DNA of 64,000 nt from Carboxylicivirga sp. (GCA_025210475.1 JAOARW010000070.1:1-64000), one strand, 5' to 3'. Positions 1 through 9,759 are shown, counted from the first letter of the stretch. The notes: generated by a model not told the origin, from the letters alone. Translations and numbers: made by a program.

Positions 1-134
1 AGATTGGCTACCATTATCCCGCCCAAAGATTTATCACTCATTCGTGCAAGCGAAACCTGTTTAGGAGGAACCGTATGCGGGAAATCCGCTCGTACGGGTC
101 TGTGAGGGAGCGGTAAGGTAACGAACCGCTCTAC
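1..134 (+). mobile_element. Group II intron, 3' end (domains V and VI)
   Basis: Bases 66-101 fold as a domain V-like hairpin: GAACCGTA pairs with TACGGGTC around a CGGGAAATCCG-type upper stem. A domain VI-like stem follows (GAGCGGT pairing with ACCGCTC, about 109-131), and CTCTAC at 129-134 resembles the usual bacterial intron 3' end. The intron-encoded reverse transcriptase would lie upstream, outside the window. The usual AGC triad of domain V reads AAC here and faces an A-G mismatch, so this copy may be inactive. The exact 3' boundary is inferred from the flanking transposase sequence. Confidence 0.7.
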
Positions 135-470
135 TCGGAAATCTAGAAGCGTATGGATATTAATTGCTTTTCTAGTGTATTTAATAGGTTACCAACTGTA
201 TGGATTAAGACTAAGAGAAATTGTTGTTGAATCTAAAGAGAATACTTCATTCTTGAAATGCAGATAGGGAATTGAAGAGTCCGCATATAATGGCGGAGCC
301 CTTAGGATCAAGTAGGTGCCAAAGTTTGCAAAGATTCTTGAATCTCCGTTCTCATTTGTCCTTGATAGTGTGGATTGATTCACATAGTGCTTTATCCCTA
401 GATGATAATGTTTACTTTTTAGCATGTACAGATGTCTCCTAACGAGTTTTCTTACTGTTAATTATCAAAA
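135..470 (-). pseudogene. Decayed IS4-family transposase, interrupted by the group II intron
   Basis: Read on the minus strand, the longest open stretch (425 down to 189) encodes the N-terminal half of an IS4-type transposase of the DUF4372 group. It has the pattern KHYHLGI, RIFANF, then LDSTTISLSL, which holds the first catalytic Asp, followed by a degraded PYSW. An in-frame TAA follows, and the same frame then continues as KAINIHTLLDF, a typical continuation of this family, before it meets the intron end at 134/135. Upstream of the Met, homologous residues (NSLGDICTC) continue in a different frame, so there is also a frameshift near 425. The rest of the transposase lies beyond the intron, outside the window. 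It is a dead gene, and the intron appears to have inserted antisense to it. Confidence 0.75.
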
Positions 471-847
471 AAAAGAATAAACTGATGTCAACAGTTGAAA
501 TCCCTTATTAGATAATCACCATTGTATTTTTTTTGCATCAATTTGTTAAACTCATAACGATATACAAACTGAAGTAGTTGAGCAAATACATATTTACCGG
601 AATTCATAACCTTGCTTTAAAAGTGCAATGCTAAAACCAGATCGAATCGAAATATTAAAGAGCGTCTGTATTGTGCTGAAATATAGGTTGGTGAAATGTT
701 TTTTTAATAATTAACGCATCACTATTTATGAAGAAAAAACATTATACCGTTAGATAATCATAATGTAAATTGACTATACTCTAGGATACGTTTTTTGGAC
801 TTTAAACAACTTCTGTGCGTTAATTGACAAAATGAAATTAAGGTGTA

Positions 848-880
848 TTTTAATAATGCAATTTTAATATTGTATTTTTG
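848..880 (+). promoter_or_regulatory. Possible housekeeping promoter of the ECF sigma gene
   Basis: TATTTTTG at 873-880 fits the Bacteroidota -7 element TAnnTTTG. The -33 side is only TTTT at 848-851, with a 21-base spacer. The position, about 27 bases before the ATG, is suitable. The match is partial. The preceding stretch 471-847 is AT-rich and shows no gene. Confidence 0.4.
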
Positions 881-906
881 TATCAAAACACGAACATTGG
901 TGTCAA

Positions 907-1497
907 ATGATCAATTCTAAGAAATATAATATTAATGCTTTTTCTAAAGGAAGTATACAGGAGTTAGAATACATTTATAATGAGTATTCAGATATGATCT
1001 ACCATTTATGCCGACAATACATTACTGAAGATGAAATTGCTCAAGAAATTGTTCAAGATACTTTTATTAAGTTATGGGAAGTGAAGGATGGTTTGATTGC
1101 GGAATTAAGTATTAAGAACTATTTGTATACTATTGCAAAGAATAATTGTTTAATGCATTTGAGGAAAAGAAAGAATATAATCGAGTCTACGGATCGATTA
1201 AATTATCTCGAAGCTAGATTTAATTATGAAGTTCTTTGCAATATGGCCGATACTGTTATTGAGTTTGATGAATTAAAAAACAAAGTAGAAGAAGCGATAA
1301 ATGAATTGCCAGAAAGTTTAAAGCAAGTATTTTTATTAAGTCGTATTGAGGAATTAAAATATAAAGAAATAGCAGAACAATTAGATATAAGTATGAAAAC
1401 AGTAGAGGCACGAATGTCGAAAGCACTCAAAATTCTTAGATCTGAGCTCCAAGATTATTTGCCGATATTGTATTTAATCAGTAGTCTTCTATATTAA
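907..1497 (+). CDS. ECF RNA polymerase sigma factor, FecI/SusCD-associated type
   Basis: At 196 residues the protein has the normal length for a Bacteroidetes ECF sigma factor. Region 2 covers about residues 20-90, with an acidic helix ending in VQDTFIKLW and the SIKNYLYTIAKNNCLMHLRK segment used for -10 recognition. Region 4 covers about 130-185, with ELPESLKQVFLLSRIEEL and the helix-turn-helix KEIAEQLDISMKTVEARM that reads the -35 element. It lies upstream of a FecR-like anti-sigma factor and a SusC receptor with an STN domain, the classical arrangement for substrate-triggered signalling across the envelope. It probably directs RNA polymerase to the SusC/SusD locus. The ATG at 907 sits close behind a possible housekeeping promoter. 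The 176-base gap to the next gene suggests that gene may have its own promoter. Confidence 0.93.
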   Translation: MINSKKYNINAFSKGSIQELEYIYNEYSDMIYHLCRQYITEDEIAQEIVQDTFIKLWEVKDGLIAELSIKNYLYTIAKNNCLMHLRKRKNIIESTDRLNYLEARFNYEVLCNMADTVIEFDELKNKVEEAINELPESLKQVFLLSRIEELKYKEIAEQLDISMKTVEARMSKALKILRSELQDYLPILYLISSLLY

Positions 1498-1628
1498 ATT
1501 GTTAGAATTATCTTTTTTAATGCTAAAAAAACTGTTTGAAAAAGCAATTAGATGATTTGTATTGATCTCTGGGATAGTTGGTTGTTTATACGAGTGATAA
1601 AAGTTTAAAAAAAAAGTCAGGTTTTTCA

Positions 1629-1655
1629 TAGGGGCTTCTTCCTTTTACGCATACA
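1629..1655 (+). promoter_or_regulatory. Possible ECF-type promoter ahead of fecR-like gene
   Basis: TAGGGG at 1629-1634 follows an A-rich tract and is separated by 14 bases from GCATACA (1649-1655). The geometry matches the TAGGGT-N14 elements seen at other sigma/FecR loci in this window, but the second half differs, as expected if each sigma factor reads its own -10. It lies 18 bases before the anti-sigma ATG. Confidence 0.35.
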
Positions 1656-1673
1656 GTATATAAAAGGAATGGT

Positions 1674-2639
1674 ATGAAAGATTTGATGGCAAATATAATA
1701 TTGGGCAAAGCCTCAGATAATGAAAAGTTAGTTTTTTATAAGCAAATTGAAACAGATGATAAGTTAAGGAAGGATTTTATTTGGTGTAGAAACTTATATA
1801 TTGCGCATTCAAGTAAGCGATATGTGAGGTTAAGTTCTTCTAAAAAAGATGATTTCAAGAAAATAAAATATAGACTTCTCAAAAGAAAAACTTTTAAACT
1901 AATTAAGTTGGGAATTTCCTATGCCGCTGTTTTTATTATTGCTATTATGTTGGTTCACCTGTTTGGGGTATCTTCAATTGATAATCCTAATGGTGAATTT
2001 TCTTCAATTATTACCCAATCACAAAGTACTAATCAAATTTTTTTAGCAGATGGTTCTACAATTTTGCTAAACGCAAATTCGAAAATTGAATTAGTATCAC
2101 AAAATAAGAATGAGATAGTATTAAACCTTGAAGGGGAGGCTTTATTTGATGTAATTCATAATGAAGAAAGAAGGTTTATTGTGAAAGCAGGTGGTTTAGA
2201 AATCATTGATAAAGGAACGAAGTTTAATATTAAGGCCAATGTTATCAGTGGGTTAGTTAAGGCATCCTTAATCGAAGGGAAGATTAATATAATTGCTGGT
2301 AATGATACATATTCATTGAAACCCGGAGAAGAGTTTATGTATCAGAATAATAAGCATAAGCTCAGGTTATTTAATCCTGATGAATCTCAATTCGGAATAT
2401 GGGGGGGGAAATTTGTTTTTCGAAATGCCAAGTTGGCTGATATTGCTGAAGAATTAGAACAATGGTATGGCGTATCTATTGAGTTTGCAAACGGTGACTT
2501 AAAATCTAAAAGTTTCTCCGGGACATTAGACAGAAATGTTAGCTTGGAGGATATATTGAATATGATTAATTATACGACTGGAATCAAATATAATATCTAT
2601 AAAAAGAAAGGATATACGTATGTTACGATAAAGAAATAG
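1674..2639 (+). CDS. FecR-family anti-sigma factor
   Basis: This 321-residue inner-membrane protein has a short cytoplasmic N-terminus that should bind the sigma factor and one membrane segment at about residues 77-100 (ISYAAVFIIAIMLVHLFGV). A periplasmic FecR domain follows at about 115-210, including FLADGSTILLNANSKIEL and the GEALFDV motif. A C-terminal DUF4974-like domain (about 245-318) has the characteristic FRNAKLADIAEELEQWYGV segment. In this family the periplasmic part senses the STN domain of the partner TonB-dependent receptor and then releases the sigma factor. The partner here is the SusC protein encoded 84 bases downstream. The start at 1674 is a well-placed ATG after a GGAATGG-like purine stretch. 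No damage is visible. Confidence 0.93.
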   Translation: MKDLMANIILGKASDNEKLVFYKQIETDDKLRKDFIWCRNLYIAHSSKRYVRLSSSKKDDFKKIKYRLLKRKTFKLIKLGISYAAVFIIAIMLVHLFGVSSIDNPNGEFSSIITQSQSTNQIFLADGSTILLNANSKIELVSQNKNEIVLNLEGEALFDVIHNEERRFIVKAGGLEIIDKGTKFNIKANVISGLVKASLIEGKINIIAGNDTYSLKPGEEFMYQNNKHKLRLFNPDESQFGIWGGKFVFRNAKLADIAEELEQWYGVSIEFANGDLKSKSFSGTLDRNVSLEDILNMINYTTGIKYNIYKKKGYTYVTIKK

Positions 2640-2641
2640 AA

Positions 2642-2710
2642 AGACCGAAACATTATGGCGGTAATGTTTCGGTCTGAGTTTGCATAAAACGAAACTGCTT
2701 TTACAGTTTC
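2642..2710 (+). promoter_or_regulatory. Tandem hairpins in the fecR-susC leader
   Basis: A perfect 14-bp stem (2642-2655 with 2662-2675, loop TGGCGG) starts two bases after the fecR stop codon. A second perfect 7-bp stem follows (GAAACTG 2691-2697 with CAGTTTC 2704-2710). Neither has a strong T-run, so they may act as an mRNA stabiliser, processing site or attenuator rather than a simple terminator. The same two-hairpin layout occurs at 60432-60496. Confidence 0.6.
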
Positions 2711-2723
2711 ACATGTTTAATTT

Positions 2724-5700
2724 ATGAATTACAAATTTATGAAAAAAAAGCGAATTGTACCGTGGCGATCAGGACTTGATTGTCTTAAATTATTACGGGT
2801 TATGAAAATTACATTAATTATGTTAATTGTTTGCGGTTTATCATTATCGGCAAACGGTTTTAGTCAGAATAAGCGAGTTAGCTTATCGGCTAAAGATGCT
2901 ACTTTAATCGAGATATTCGAGAAAATTGAAGCCACCACGAATTTTGGGTTCCTTTTTAATGATGAGCAACTCGATTTAACTAAAACATATACTTTGGAAG
3001 TGGTTGATGAACACATTTCACAGTTACTTGAAGAACTGTTGGATAGCGATGTTTTTAGATATTCTATTATTGAGAATAATGTGGTTATAACTAAAATTTT
3101 TAAAGAAGAGAAGCACCAGATAAGTGGCAGACGGCAACAAACAATAATAGTTAAGGGTATTGTTTCTGATGTCAATGGAGAACCAATTCCAGGAGTTAAT
3201 ATTTTTGAGAAGAACAGTCCTCAAAATGGTGTTATATCAGGTATTGATGGTTCGTATACCATACAAGTTGATAGTCCGGATGACCTAATTGTATACTCAT
3301 TTATTGGTTTTGCTGACCAAGAGGTAAGTATTGCTGGTCGTACAACTATTGATATTACCTTGGTTGAAGAAACTACAGGGCTCGACGAAGTGGTGGTAGT
3401 TGGTTATGGAACCCAGAAAAAAGTTAATTTAACGGGTGCAGTAGAATCTGTAACAGCTGATATGTTTGAAGATAGAGGAGTTACTAATGTCACACAAACT
3501 TTACAAGGCCGTATTCCAAACCTAAACATTAATTACAGTAACGGAGGTATTGATGCAACCCCTAATATAAATATTCGTGGTACAACTGGTCTTCGTTATA
3601 ATTCAGATGGTGATTTAGTTATCGCCAGTCAAGCCCCATTAATTCTTATTGATGATGTGCCTTCTGATGCGAGTATATTATCGCAAATAAATCCCAATGA
3701 TATTGAAAGTATGTCAGTATTAAAAGATGCTGCTGCTGCTGCTATCTATGGTGGGCGAGCGGCATTTGGAGTAATTATTATCACCACCAAAAGGGGTAAA
3801 AATCAGAAGGTTAAGATAACCGCTGACTATAATTATAAAGTATCTACTCCTACGCAATTTCCAGAGTTTGTAGATACCTATACTCACGTAACAACGGTTA
3901 ACGAGGCATTAAAAAGACATGGTTCATCTCCACGTTTCAAAGATGACTATATTGAAAAGGTACGTTTGTATCATGAGGATCCGGTGAATAATCCAATTGA
4001 TGAAATAATTAATCCAGTGTACGATTCAAAAGGTAATATTGTTTCTGGTGATTACTACTATTACGGTACGGTTGATTACATGAACGAAACCTTTAATAAA
4101 TCGGCCAGTCAACAACGTTTCGATCTAAGCTTATCCGGCGGTAACGAAAAATCAAGTATTCATGCCTCTCTTGGTTATTTAAAAGATGAAGGTATGTATA
4201 ATTATGGGAATGATGACTTGAATATTTATACCATGCGCCTGAATACGAGCACTCAAGTGACCGATTGGATGGAATTGGGAGCCAGGGGTAGTTATGTTAA
4301 GCATGATTATGACAAGCCCTACGGATACCGCGATTATTACGAGATGACTTACTTTCAACGAACTTATTTTCCGATTAGAAACCGCGGGAACGGTCACTAT
4401 TTGCAACATGCCATCGGTTATTTAGATAGTGGTGCAAGAGACAACTTTGAGGATGATGACATTACACTCAATGTAAATACTAAAATTAATGTATTTAAAG
4501 ACTTTACTGTAAACGGTTCATTAAGTTACCATAGTAATGTAGGGTTAAATAAAGAAAATCAATATAAGATTACTTTTGCTGATAATTTTGGTTATAGGTA
4601 CCCAGTCGATAGGTTATGGAATGCTAAAGCTAATGTGTCCGAAATTTATCATAGAACAAAGCGTAAACAGGATATGATTGCCGATGTATATGGACAATAT
4701 AATAGAACATTTAATAAACACGATATAAATTTGATGGTCGGGTTTAACCAACATAGCTTTAATAATCTATATTACAACGCCAGTAGACGAGATTTAATTT
4801 CACAAAGTGTTCCATCCTTAAACTTAACACTTGGTGAGGATTATGTAAATCAGAGCGAGTACCATTGGGCTGTTAGAGGTGCTTTTTATCGGATTAATTA
4901 TGCCTTTGATGAGAAATACTTGGTAGAATTTAATGGTCGTTATGATGGCTCGTCAAGATTTAAGAAAGAATCGCGCTTTGGCTTTTTTCCATCGGCTTCT
5001 GCTGCCTGGCGTATTTCGCAGGAGGCATTTATGGAGAGTACACGTAACTGGTTAGATAATTTAAAGCTACGTGTATCTTACGGTTCTTTAGGAAATCAAA
5101 GCGGGGTTCCACCATATGGTTATATTGCTCAAATGGATACTTATAAACCAAGTTACATACTGGGAGATGAACGCCCTGTTGCCGTAGGTCAGCCTGGATT
5201 AATCGATCCTTCTTTGACATGGGAAACTGTAACGACACTTAATTTTGGTTTGGATGCAACACTGTTAAACAATCGGTTAAATTTCACAGGAGATATTTAT
5301 AATCGCCATACAACAGATATGCTTGTTTCTGGTGATGCATTACCTGGTATTTTAGGTACTGATCCCCCAACATATAATGCTGCAGATTTGGAAACAAAAG
5401 GTTGGGAATTGTCCATTGCCTGGAATGATAGGATAGGTCAGGTAAAATATGGGCTACGCGCAACCATTGCCGACTCTAGGGCATATATTACGAAGTTTGA
5501 TAACCCAACGGGTGCACTTTCACGTTATCGTGTGGGTGAGGAATTGGGTGAAATATGGGGCTATAAAACAGAAGGCTTTTTTATGACGGAAGACGAGGCA
5601 GCAACTGCGTTAGCTGGAGGATCACATGATCAATCAGCCATAAGTGGTCGTAAATGGGTACCTGGTGATATTAAGTATGCCGATTTAAATGGAGACGGTA

Positions 5701-6236
5701 AAATTGATAAAGGTGATGTAACTGCTGATGATCCCGGTGATTTAACCATTATCGGAAATTCACGCGCACGTTATAACTATGGTATTACTGCTAATGCCAG
5801 TTGGAAAGGGCTAAATGTTGAGGCATTTTTCCAGGGAGTTGGTCGCCGCCATTTTATGCCTAGCGGATCTGTATTCTGGCCGTATGCAAGTGCATGGGAC
5901 AATTTACAAACCCATCAGTTAAATGATACTTGGACCCAAGATAATCCCAATGCCTATTATCCTCAGATGGAAGCGTATGCGGATCGTAATTACAAAACAC
6001 AATCAAAGTATTTACAAAATGCGGCTTATATACGTCTGAAAAATGTGAGTTTAAGTTATAGCCTTCCTCAAAATATTATAACAAAGGCCGGACTTGGAGC
6101 CGTGGTAGTTTCTTTTAATGGGCATAATTTATGGGAAGCACACAAATTGCGTGAGCCATTTGATCCCGAAGGAGGTAATGGTTTGCAAGCACCATACCGT
6201 CGTTCTTATTCATTTGGATTAAAAGTAACTTTATAA
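2724..6236 (+). CDS. SusC/RagA-family TonB-dependent outer-membrane receptor with STN domain
   Basis: The 1170-residue protein imports large ligands across the outer membrane together with its SusD partner, powered by TonB. After a long basic N-terminus, a signal sequence lies at about residues 27-48 (LIMLIVCGLSLSANGFS). An STN signalling domain follows at about 55-115, then a carboxypeptidase-regulatory-like repeat at about 143-222 (VKGIVSDVNGEPIPGVNIF). The plug begins with LDEVVVVGYGTQKKVNLTGA, and the long barrel ends in SFGLKVTL. The STN domain fits signalling to the FecR protein just upstream. The called ATG at 2724 overlaps a tiny MFNL reading frame from 2713. The ATG at 2739 is conserved in position with the second SusC of this window and may be the true start. 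SusD follows after 10 bases. Confidence 0.95.
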   Translation: MNYKFMKKKRIVPWRSGLDCLKLLRVMKITLIMLIVCGLSLSANGFSQNKRVSLSAKDATLIEIFEKIEATTNFGFLFNDEQLDLTKTYTLEVVDEHISQLLEELLDSDVFRYSIIENNVVITKIFKEEKHQISGRRQQTIIVKGIVSDVNGEPIPGVNIFEKNSPQNGVISGIDGSYTIQVDSPDDLIVYSFIGFADQEVSIAGRTTIDITLVEETTGLDEVVVVGYGTQKKVNLTGAVESVTADMFEDRGVTNVTQTLQGRIPNLNINYSNGGIDATPNINIRGTTGLRYNSDGDLVIASQAPLILIDDVPSDASILSQINPNDIESMSVLKDAAAAAIYGGRAAFGVIIITTKRGKNQKVKITADYNYKVSTPTQFPEFVDTYTHVTTVNEALKRHGSSPRFKDDYIEKVRLYHEDPVNNPIDEIINPVYDSKGNIVSGDYYYYGTVDYMNETFNKSASQQRFDLSLSGGNEKSSIHASLGYLKDEGMYNYGNDDLNIYTMRLNTSTQVTDWMELGARGSYVKHDYDKPYGYRDYYEMTYFQRTYFPIRNRGNGHYLQHAIGYLDSGARDNFEDDDITLNVNTKINVFKDFTVNGSLSYHSNVGLNKENQYKITFADNFGYRYPVDRLWNAKANVSEIYHRTKRKQDMIADVYGQYNRTFNKHDINLMVGFNQHSFNNLYYNASRRDLISQSVPSLNLTLGEDYVNQSEYHWAVRGAFYRINYAFDEKYLVEFNGRYDGSSRFKKESRFGFFPSASAAWRISQEAFMESTRNWLDNLKLRVSYGSLGNQSGVPPYGYIAQMDTYKPSYILGDERPVAVGQPGLIDPSLTWETVTTLNFGLDATLLNNRLNFTGDIYNRHTTDMLVSGDALPGILGTDPPTYNAADLETKGWELSIAWNDRIGQVKYGLRATIADSRAYITKFDNPTGALSRYRVGEELGEIWGYKTEGFFMTEDEAATALAGGSHDQSAISGRKWVPGDIKYADLNGDGKIDKGDVTADDPGDLTIIGNSRARYNYGITANASWKGLNVEAFFQGVGRRHFMPSGSVFWPYASAWDNLQTHQLNDTWTQDNPNAYYPQMEAYADRNYKTQSKYLQNAAYIRLKNVSLSYSLPQNIITKAGLGAVVVSFNGHNLWEAHKLREPFDPEGGNGLQAPYRRSYSFGLKVTL

Positions 6237-6246
6237 AAAACAAGAC

Positions 6247-7968
6247 ATGAAAAAATATATAAGCTATATCATTGCAGCAGTACTTTTTCTAAGTGCTTGT
6301 AATGACGACTTTTTAGAAAGATATCCCCTAGATAAATTAACGAATGAAACTTTCTGGCAAAGTGAAAATGACTTAAAAGCATTTACAGCTGGTTTATATA
6401 CCGAGTTTGATGCTGAAACAGTGTGGGATGATGATCGGAGTGATAATCAGGCAGAAGCCGCATACGATGAGGTAGTTGCTGGCCAGCATACTGTTAGCAC
6501 AGGCACCTGGAGTTGGTCATACCTGCGTAAGTGTAATTACTTCTTGGAGAACTATAATAACTCTGATGCTGTTCGTGAGGATGTTAAAAATATATACAAA
6601 GGCGAAGTATTATTTTTTAGAGCCTTGTTCACTTATGGGCGGATTAAACGTTATGGGGACATTCCTTTTACAACCAAAGTTTTGACCAATGAAGATACTG
6701 ATGTGCTTTACGGGAAACGTGTGCCACGTGCAGATGTAATGAAGCAGGTATTAGCCGATTTAAATGAGGCTGTGAAACTTATTCCTGAGCAAAGAGCTAT
6801 GGAAGGTAACGTAACCAAATGGGCAGCTTTAGCTCTTAAATCGCGTATTTGCTTACATGAGGGAACTTTCCGAAAATACCATCAATTAGGGAATGAAACT
6901 GAAATGTTGCAGCATGCCGCCAGTGCGGCCAAAAAAATAATCGATGAAGGTGGGTTTGATATATACAAAACTGGAAAACCTGATGAAGATTATCGTAACC
7001 TATTTACCCAATTAAGTCTGAAAGATAATCCTGAAGCTATCTTATACAAGAAATATGTAAAAGATGAACTAGGACATAACTTTATCCGATATATGGTTGA
7101 ATCTCATAAAGATGGGTTAACCAAGGATATGGTGAATGACTATGTGTGTAACGATGGTTTACCAATTAGATTAAGTCCTAAATATAAAGGAGATAATACA
7201 TTGGTTGACGAATTTACTGACAGAGATTTAAGATTAGAACAAACGATTGTGCCACCTGGTGTTGGTTTCTTTACAGAGGTTGATGATGATGAGGTGGTGC
7301 CGCGCTTAACGCAGGCTAAAGGTGCTGGAAGTGGCTGTACTACGGGTTATCACATAATTAAGATGTATGATAATGATGAAGTTGCTAAATATGACCAAGC
7401 AGAAACTGATCTATTTTTATTCCGCTATGCCGAGGTATTATTAAACTACGCAGAAGCAAAGGCCGAACTGGAAGAAATCGATCAGGGTATCATCAACATA
7501 ACAATCAATAAACTGCGCGAACGGGTGGCTACAGCACCAATGGTGATTGCTAACCTACAACGTGATCCGGATAGTGATATGACTGTTGCAGCTGGCTATC
7601 TTGATAATGAAGTGCCGGTGGTGTTAGAAGAAATACGTCGTGAACGTCGCATGGAATTAGCCTGTGAAGGATTCAGATATGATGATTTAATGCGCTGGAG
7701 AGCTGGTAAGTTTTTGATTAAGAAAACATTGGGGGCTAAGTGGGATGCATTTAAAGACTTAACAACAGTGTCTGGATCACCGATTTACGATCATGTGGTT
7801 GTTGGTAAAGATATTTATTTAGACGAGAATGGGTACATTGATTTGTATCAGACGCAACTGCCAGATGGTAAAATATTTGATCCGAATAAGCACTATTATT
7901 TCGGGATTCCATTGGGAGAAATTGCGTTAAATCCCAATTTAGAACAAAACCCAGGGTGGGATAATTAG
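6247..7968 (+). CDS. SusD/RagB-family outer-membrane lipoprotein
   Basis: This 573-residue surface lipoprotein forms the lid of the SusC transporter and binds the substrate. The lipobox LFLSACNDD puts the lipidated Cys at about residue 18. It is followed by the family's typical FLERYPLDKLTNETFW segment and an N-terminal helical SusD domain with TPR-like repeats, including GEVLFFRALFTYGRIKRYGD. The C-terminal part has VVLEEIRRERRMELACEG, which is highly characteristic, followed by the usual RWRAGK. It is 10 bases downstream of susC and 20 bases upstream of the next lipoprotein gene, so the three are surely co-transcribed. No irregularity was seen. Confidence 0.96.
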   Translation: MKKYISYIIAAVLFLSACNDDFLERYPLDKLTNETFWQSENDLKAFTAGLYTEFDAETVWDDDRSDNQAEAAYDEVVAGQHTVSTGTWSWSYLRKCNYFLENYNNSDAVREDVKNIYKGEVLFFRALFTYGRIKRYGDIPFTTKVLTNEDTDVLYGKRVPRADVMKQVLADLNEAVKLIPEQRAMEGNVTKWAALALKSRICLHEGTFRKYHQLGNETEMLQHAASAAKKIIDEGGFDIYKTGKPDEDYRNLFTQLSLKDNPEAILYKKYVKDELGHNFIRYMVESHKDGLTKDMVNDYVCNDGLPIRLSPKYKGDNTLVDEFTDRDLRLEQTIVPPGVGFFTEVDDDEVVPRLTQAKGAGSGCTTGYHIIKMYDNDEVAKYDQAETDLFLFRYAEVLLNYAEAKAELEEIDQGIINITINKLRERVATAPMVIANLQRDPDSDMTVAAGYLDNEVPVVLEEIRRERRMELACEGFRYDDLMRWRAGKFLIKKTLGAKWDAFKDLTTVSGSPIYDHVVVGKDIYLDENGYIDLYQTQLPDGKIFDPNKHYYFGIPLGEIALNPNLEQNPGWDN

Positions 7969-7988
7969 GAAAATTAAAAGATTGTGCT

Positions 7989-9704
7989 ATGAAAAAATTG
8001 ATCTTAAATATTTCAATATTATTTATTGTATTCAGCTTTGCTTTTATTGCGTGTGATGATGGGATTGAAGTGAGCGATATTGTACCTACTAGTGTTCCTG
8101 AGGTATATGTTTATCACACAAATCCTAAAACTGGACAAGATTATACAGCCGAGGAACTGGCAGAGTTATCATACAATCCTAAATACAAGGAACAATACTT
8201 GGTCGATCAACCAGTGGAATTGTATTTTATGACTAAGGACAAACCGTTAAAAGTTGATATTTCACACAATGGAACCTTGATAACCTCACTAACTAATTTC
8301 CAAGCCTCTGATAATGGATTTAAATCAGAGGTATATGCCACGACTGTAACTGATCTTGGATTGGAGATTGGCGATAAAGCAGAGTTAACCTTTTATGCAA
8401 CTTATCCAAATACTGATGGATTAGGCGTTTCTTCAATCAGTTATCTTTTCGAAGTGAAACACATAAAATTTGTTGATCCTGATGCGATTCAAAGTTATTT
8501 TGTATTTCTGAATAAAAGCAATGGAGATGTGCTTAAACTGGAAGTGGAGGGAGCAAATGAAATTGAGTCAGTTGATGATGACCTTGAAGTTGGAACAAAA
8601 CTTACATTTGATGGGACAGATGATAAAATTACAGTGAAAGAGATTCCTGAGTTGGCTTTCCGCGGATCAAATGACTTTAGTATTGGATTCTGGGTAAACA
8701 CAACAGCTACTAATAGTGATCCGTCAATGGTTGGCGATAAAGACTGGGGAGGTGGTACCAACAAAGGTTTTGTATTTGCTTTTAAAGGAAGCAATTGGAA
8801 AATTAATGCAGGTGATGGCTCTAATCGCGTGGATGTGGATGCTTCAGTAATTAATGATGGAGCTTGGCATTATTTAACCGCTACTTTTGATCGTGATGGT
8901 GATGTAAGTCTTTATCAGGACGGTGTTTTAGTAGGTTCGGCTGATATGTCATCTTTGGGTGATATGGCTGGTGGTAATCCGATTACATTAGGGCAGGACG
9001 GAACAGGAGCATATAAGGATTGGTTTGAAGGAAAACTTGGTAATGTGGATATCTTCGACTATGTGCTTAGCGTTGATCAGGTTGCTGGTATAGCCACGAA
9101 AAAGACTGGTTTTATATTGCATAAGTCAGATGGATTGTTTAAGAACTATACGACAACATTGGATGGTGGTGCTTCTTCCATGGCCGATGAGGGAAAATAT
9201 ATTTTCCAGTTGGATGGTACCGATGACATGGTAGTTGTTGATAATTCTGCAGAATTAGATTTTAGAAAAACAGGTGATTTCACCATTTCTGCATGGGTGA
9301 AAACCGAAGCCAAAAATAGTGACCCATCAATTATAGGAGATAAAGATTGGGGAGGTGGAAAGAATTCCGGGTTTGTAATTGCCTATAAAGGTGGTGAATG
9401 GAAAATAAATATTGGTGATGGAACTAATCGCGTAGATATAGATGGTGGTAATATTGGCGATGGCGAGTGGCATCATATTGCAGCTACCATTGATAAGGAT
9501 GGAATGGCTAAAGTTTACCAAGATGCTGTAGAGGTTAATTCAGGCGATGCTTCGGCATTGGGTGATTTTACCCATACAACACCAATTCGAATTGGTCAGG
9601 ATGGTACAGGTTCATATGGACATTGGTTCGAAGGGCAGGTGGCTGATGTTAAGATGTTTGATTCTGCTTTGTCAGCAGAGGCAATTAGTGCCTTGGCTAA
9701 GTAA
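7989..9704 (+). CDS. Lipoprotein with two tandem LamG-like domains, in the SusE/SusF position
   Basis: The 571-residue protein begins with a lipoprotein signal (SFAFIACDDG). An N-terminal module of about 160 residues is of the kind often found in surface lipoproteins behind SusD; I cannot name its family. Two concanavalin-like (LamG/Laminin_G_3) domains follow at about 205-360 and 405-568. They are clear duplicates: both contain NSDPS, GDKDWGGG, WKIN, GDG, NRVD and LGQDGTG/IGQDGTG versions at matching positions. Such domains bind glycans or other surface ligands. The position directly behind SusD and a terminator after the stop suggest it is the last gene of a susC-susD-accessory operon and acts as an extra surface binding protein. 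Confidence 0.85.
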   Translation: MKKLILNISILFIVFSFAFIACDDGIEVSDIVPTSVPEVYVYHTNPKTGQDYTAEELAELSYNPKYKEQYLVDQPVELYFMTKDKPLKVDISHNGTLITSLTNFQASDNGFKSEVYATTVTDLGLEIGDKAELTFYATYPNTDGLGVSSISYLFEVKHIKFVDPDAIQSYFVFLNKSNGDVLKLEVEGANEIESVDDDLEVGTKLTFDGTDDKITVKEIPELAFRGSNDFSIGFWVNTTATNSDPSMVGDKDWGGGTNKGFVFAFKGSNWKINAGDGSNRVDVDASVINDGAWHYLTATFDRDGDVSLYQDGVLVGSADMSSLGDMAGGNPITLGQDGTGAYKDWFEGKLGNVDIFDYVLSVDQVAGIATKKTGFILHKSDGLFKNYTTTLDGGASSMADEGKYIFQLDGTDDMVVVDNSAELDFRKTGDFTISAWVKTEAKNSDPSIIGDKDWGGGKNSGFVIAYKGGEWKINIGDGTNRVDIDGGNIGDGEWHHIAATIDKDGMAKVYQDAVEVNSGDASALGDFTHTTPIRIGQDGTGSYGHWFEGQVADVKMFDSALSAEAISALAK

Positions 9705-9730
9705 ATGGTTTCAAAAAGATGAATAATAGT

Positions 9731-9759
9731 AAAAGGCACCATAAAGGTGCCTTTTATAT
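9731..9759 (+). terminator. Rho-independent terminator
   Basis: AAAAGGCACC (9731-9740) pairs perfectly with GGTGCCTTTT (9746-9755) around a 5-base loop, and the stem ends in a T-rich side. It closes the susC-susD-LamG unit. Confidence 0.85.
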
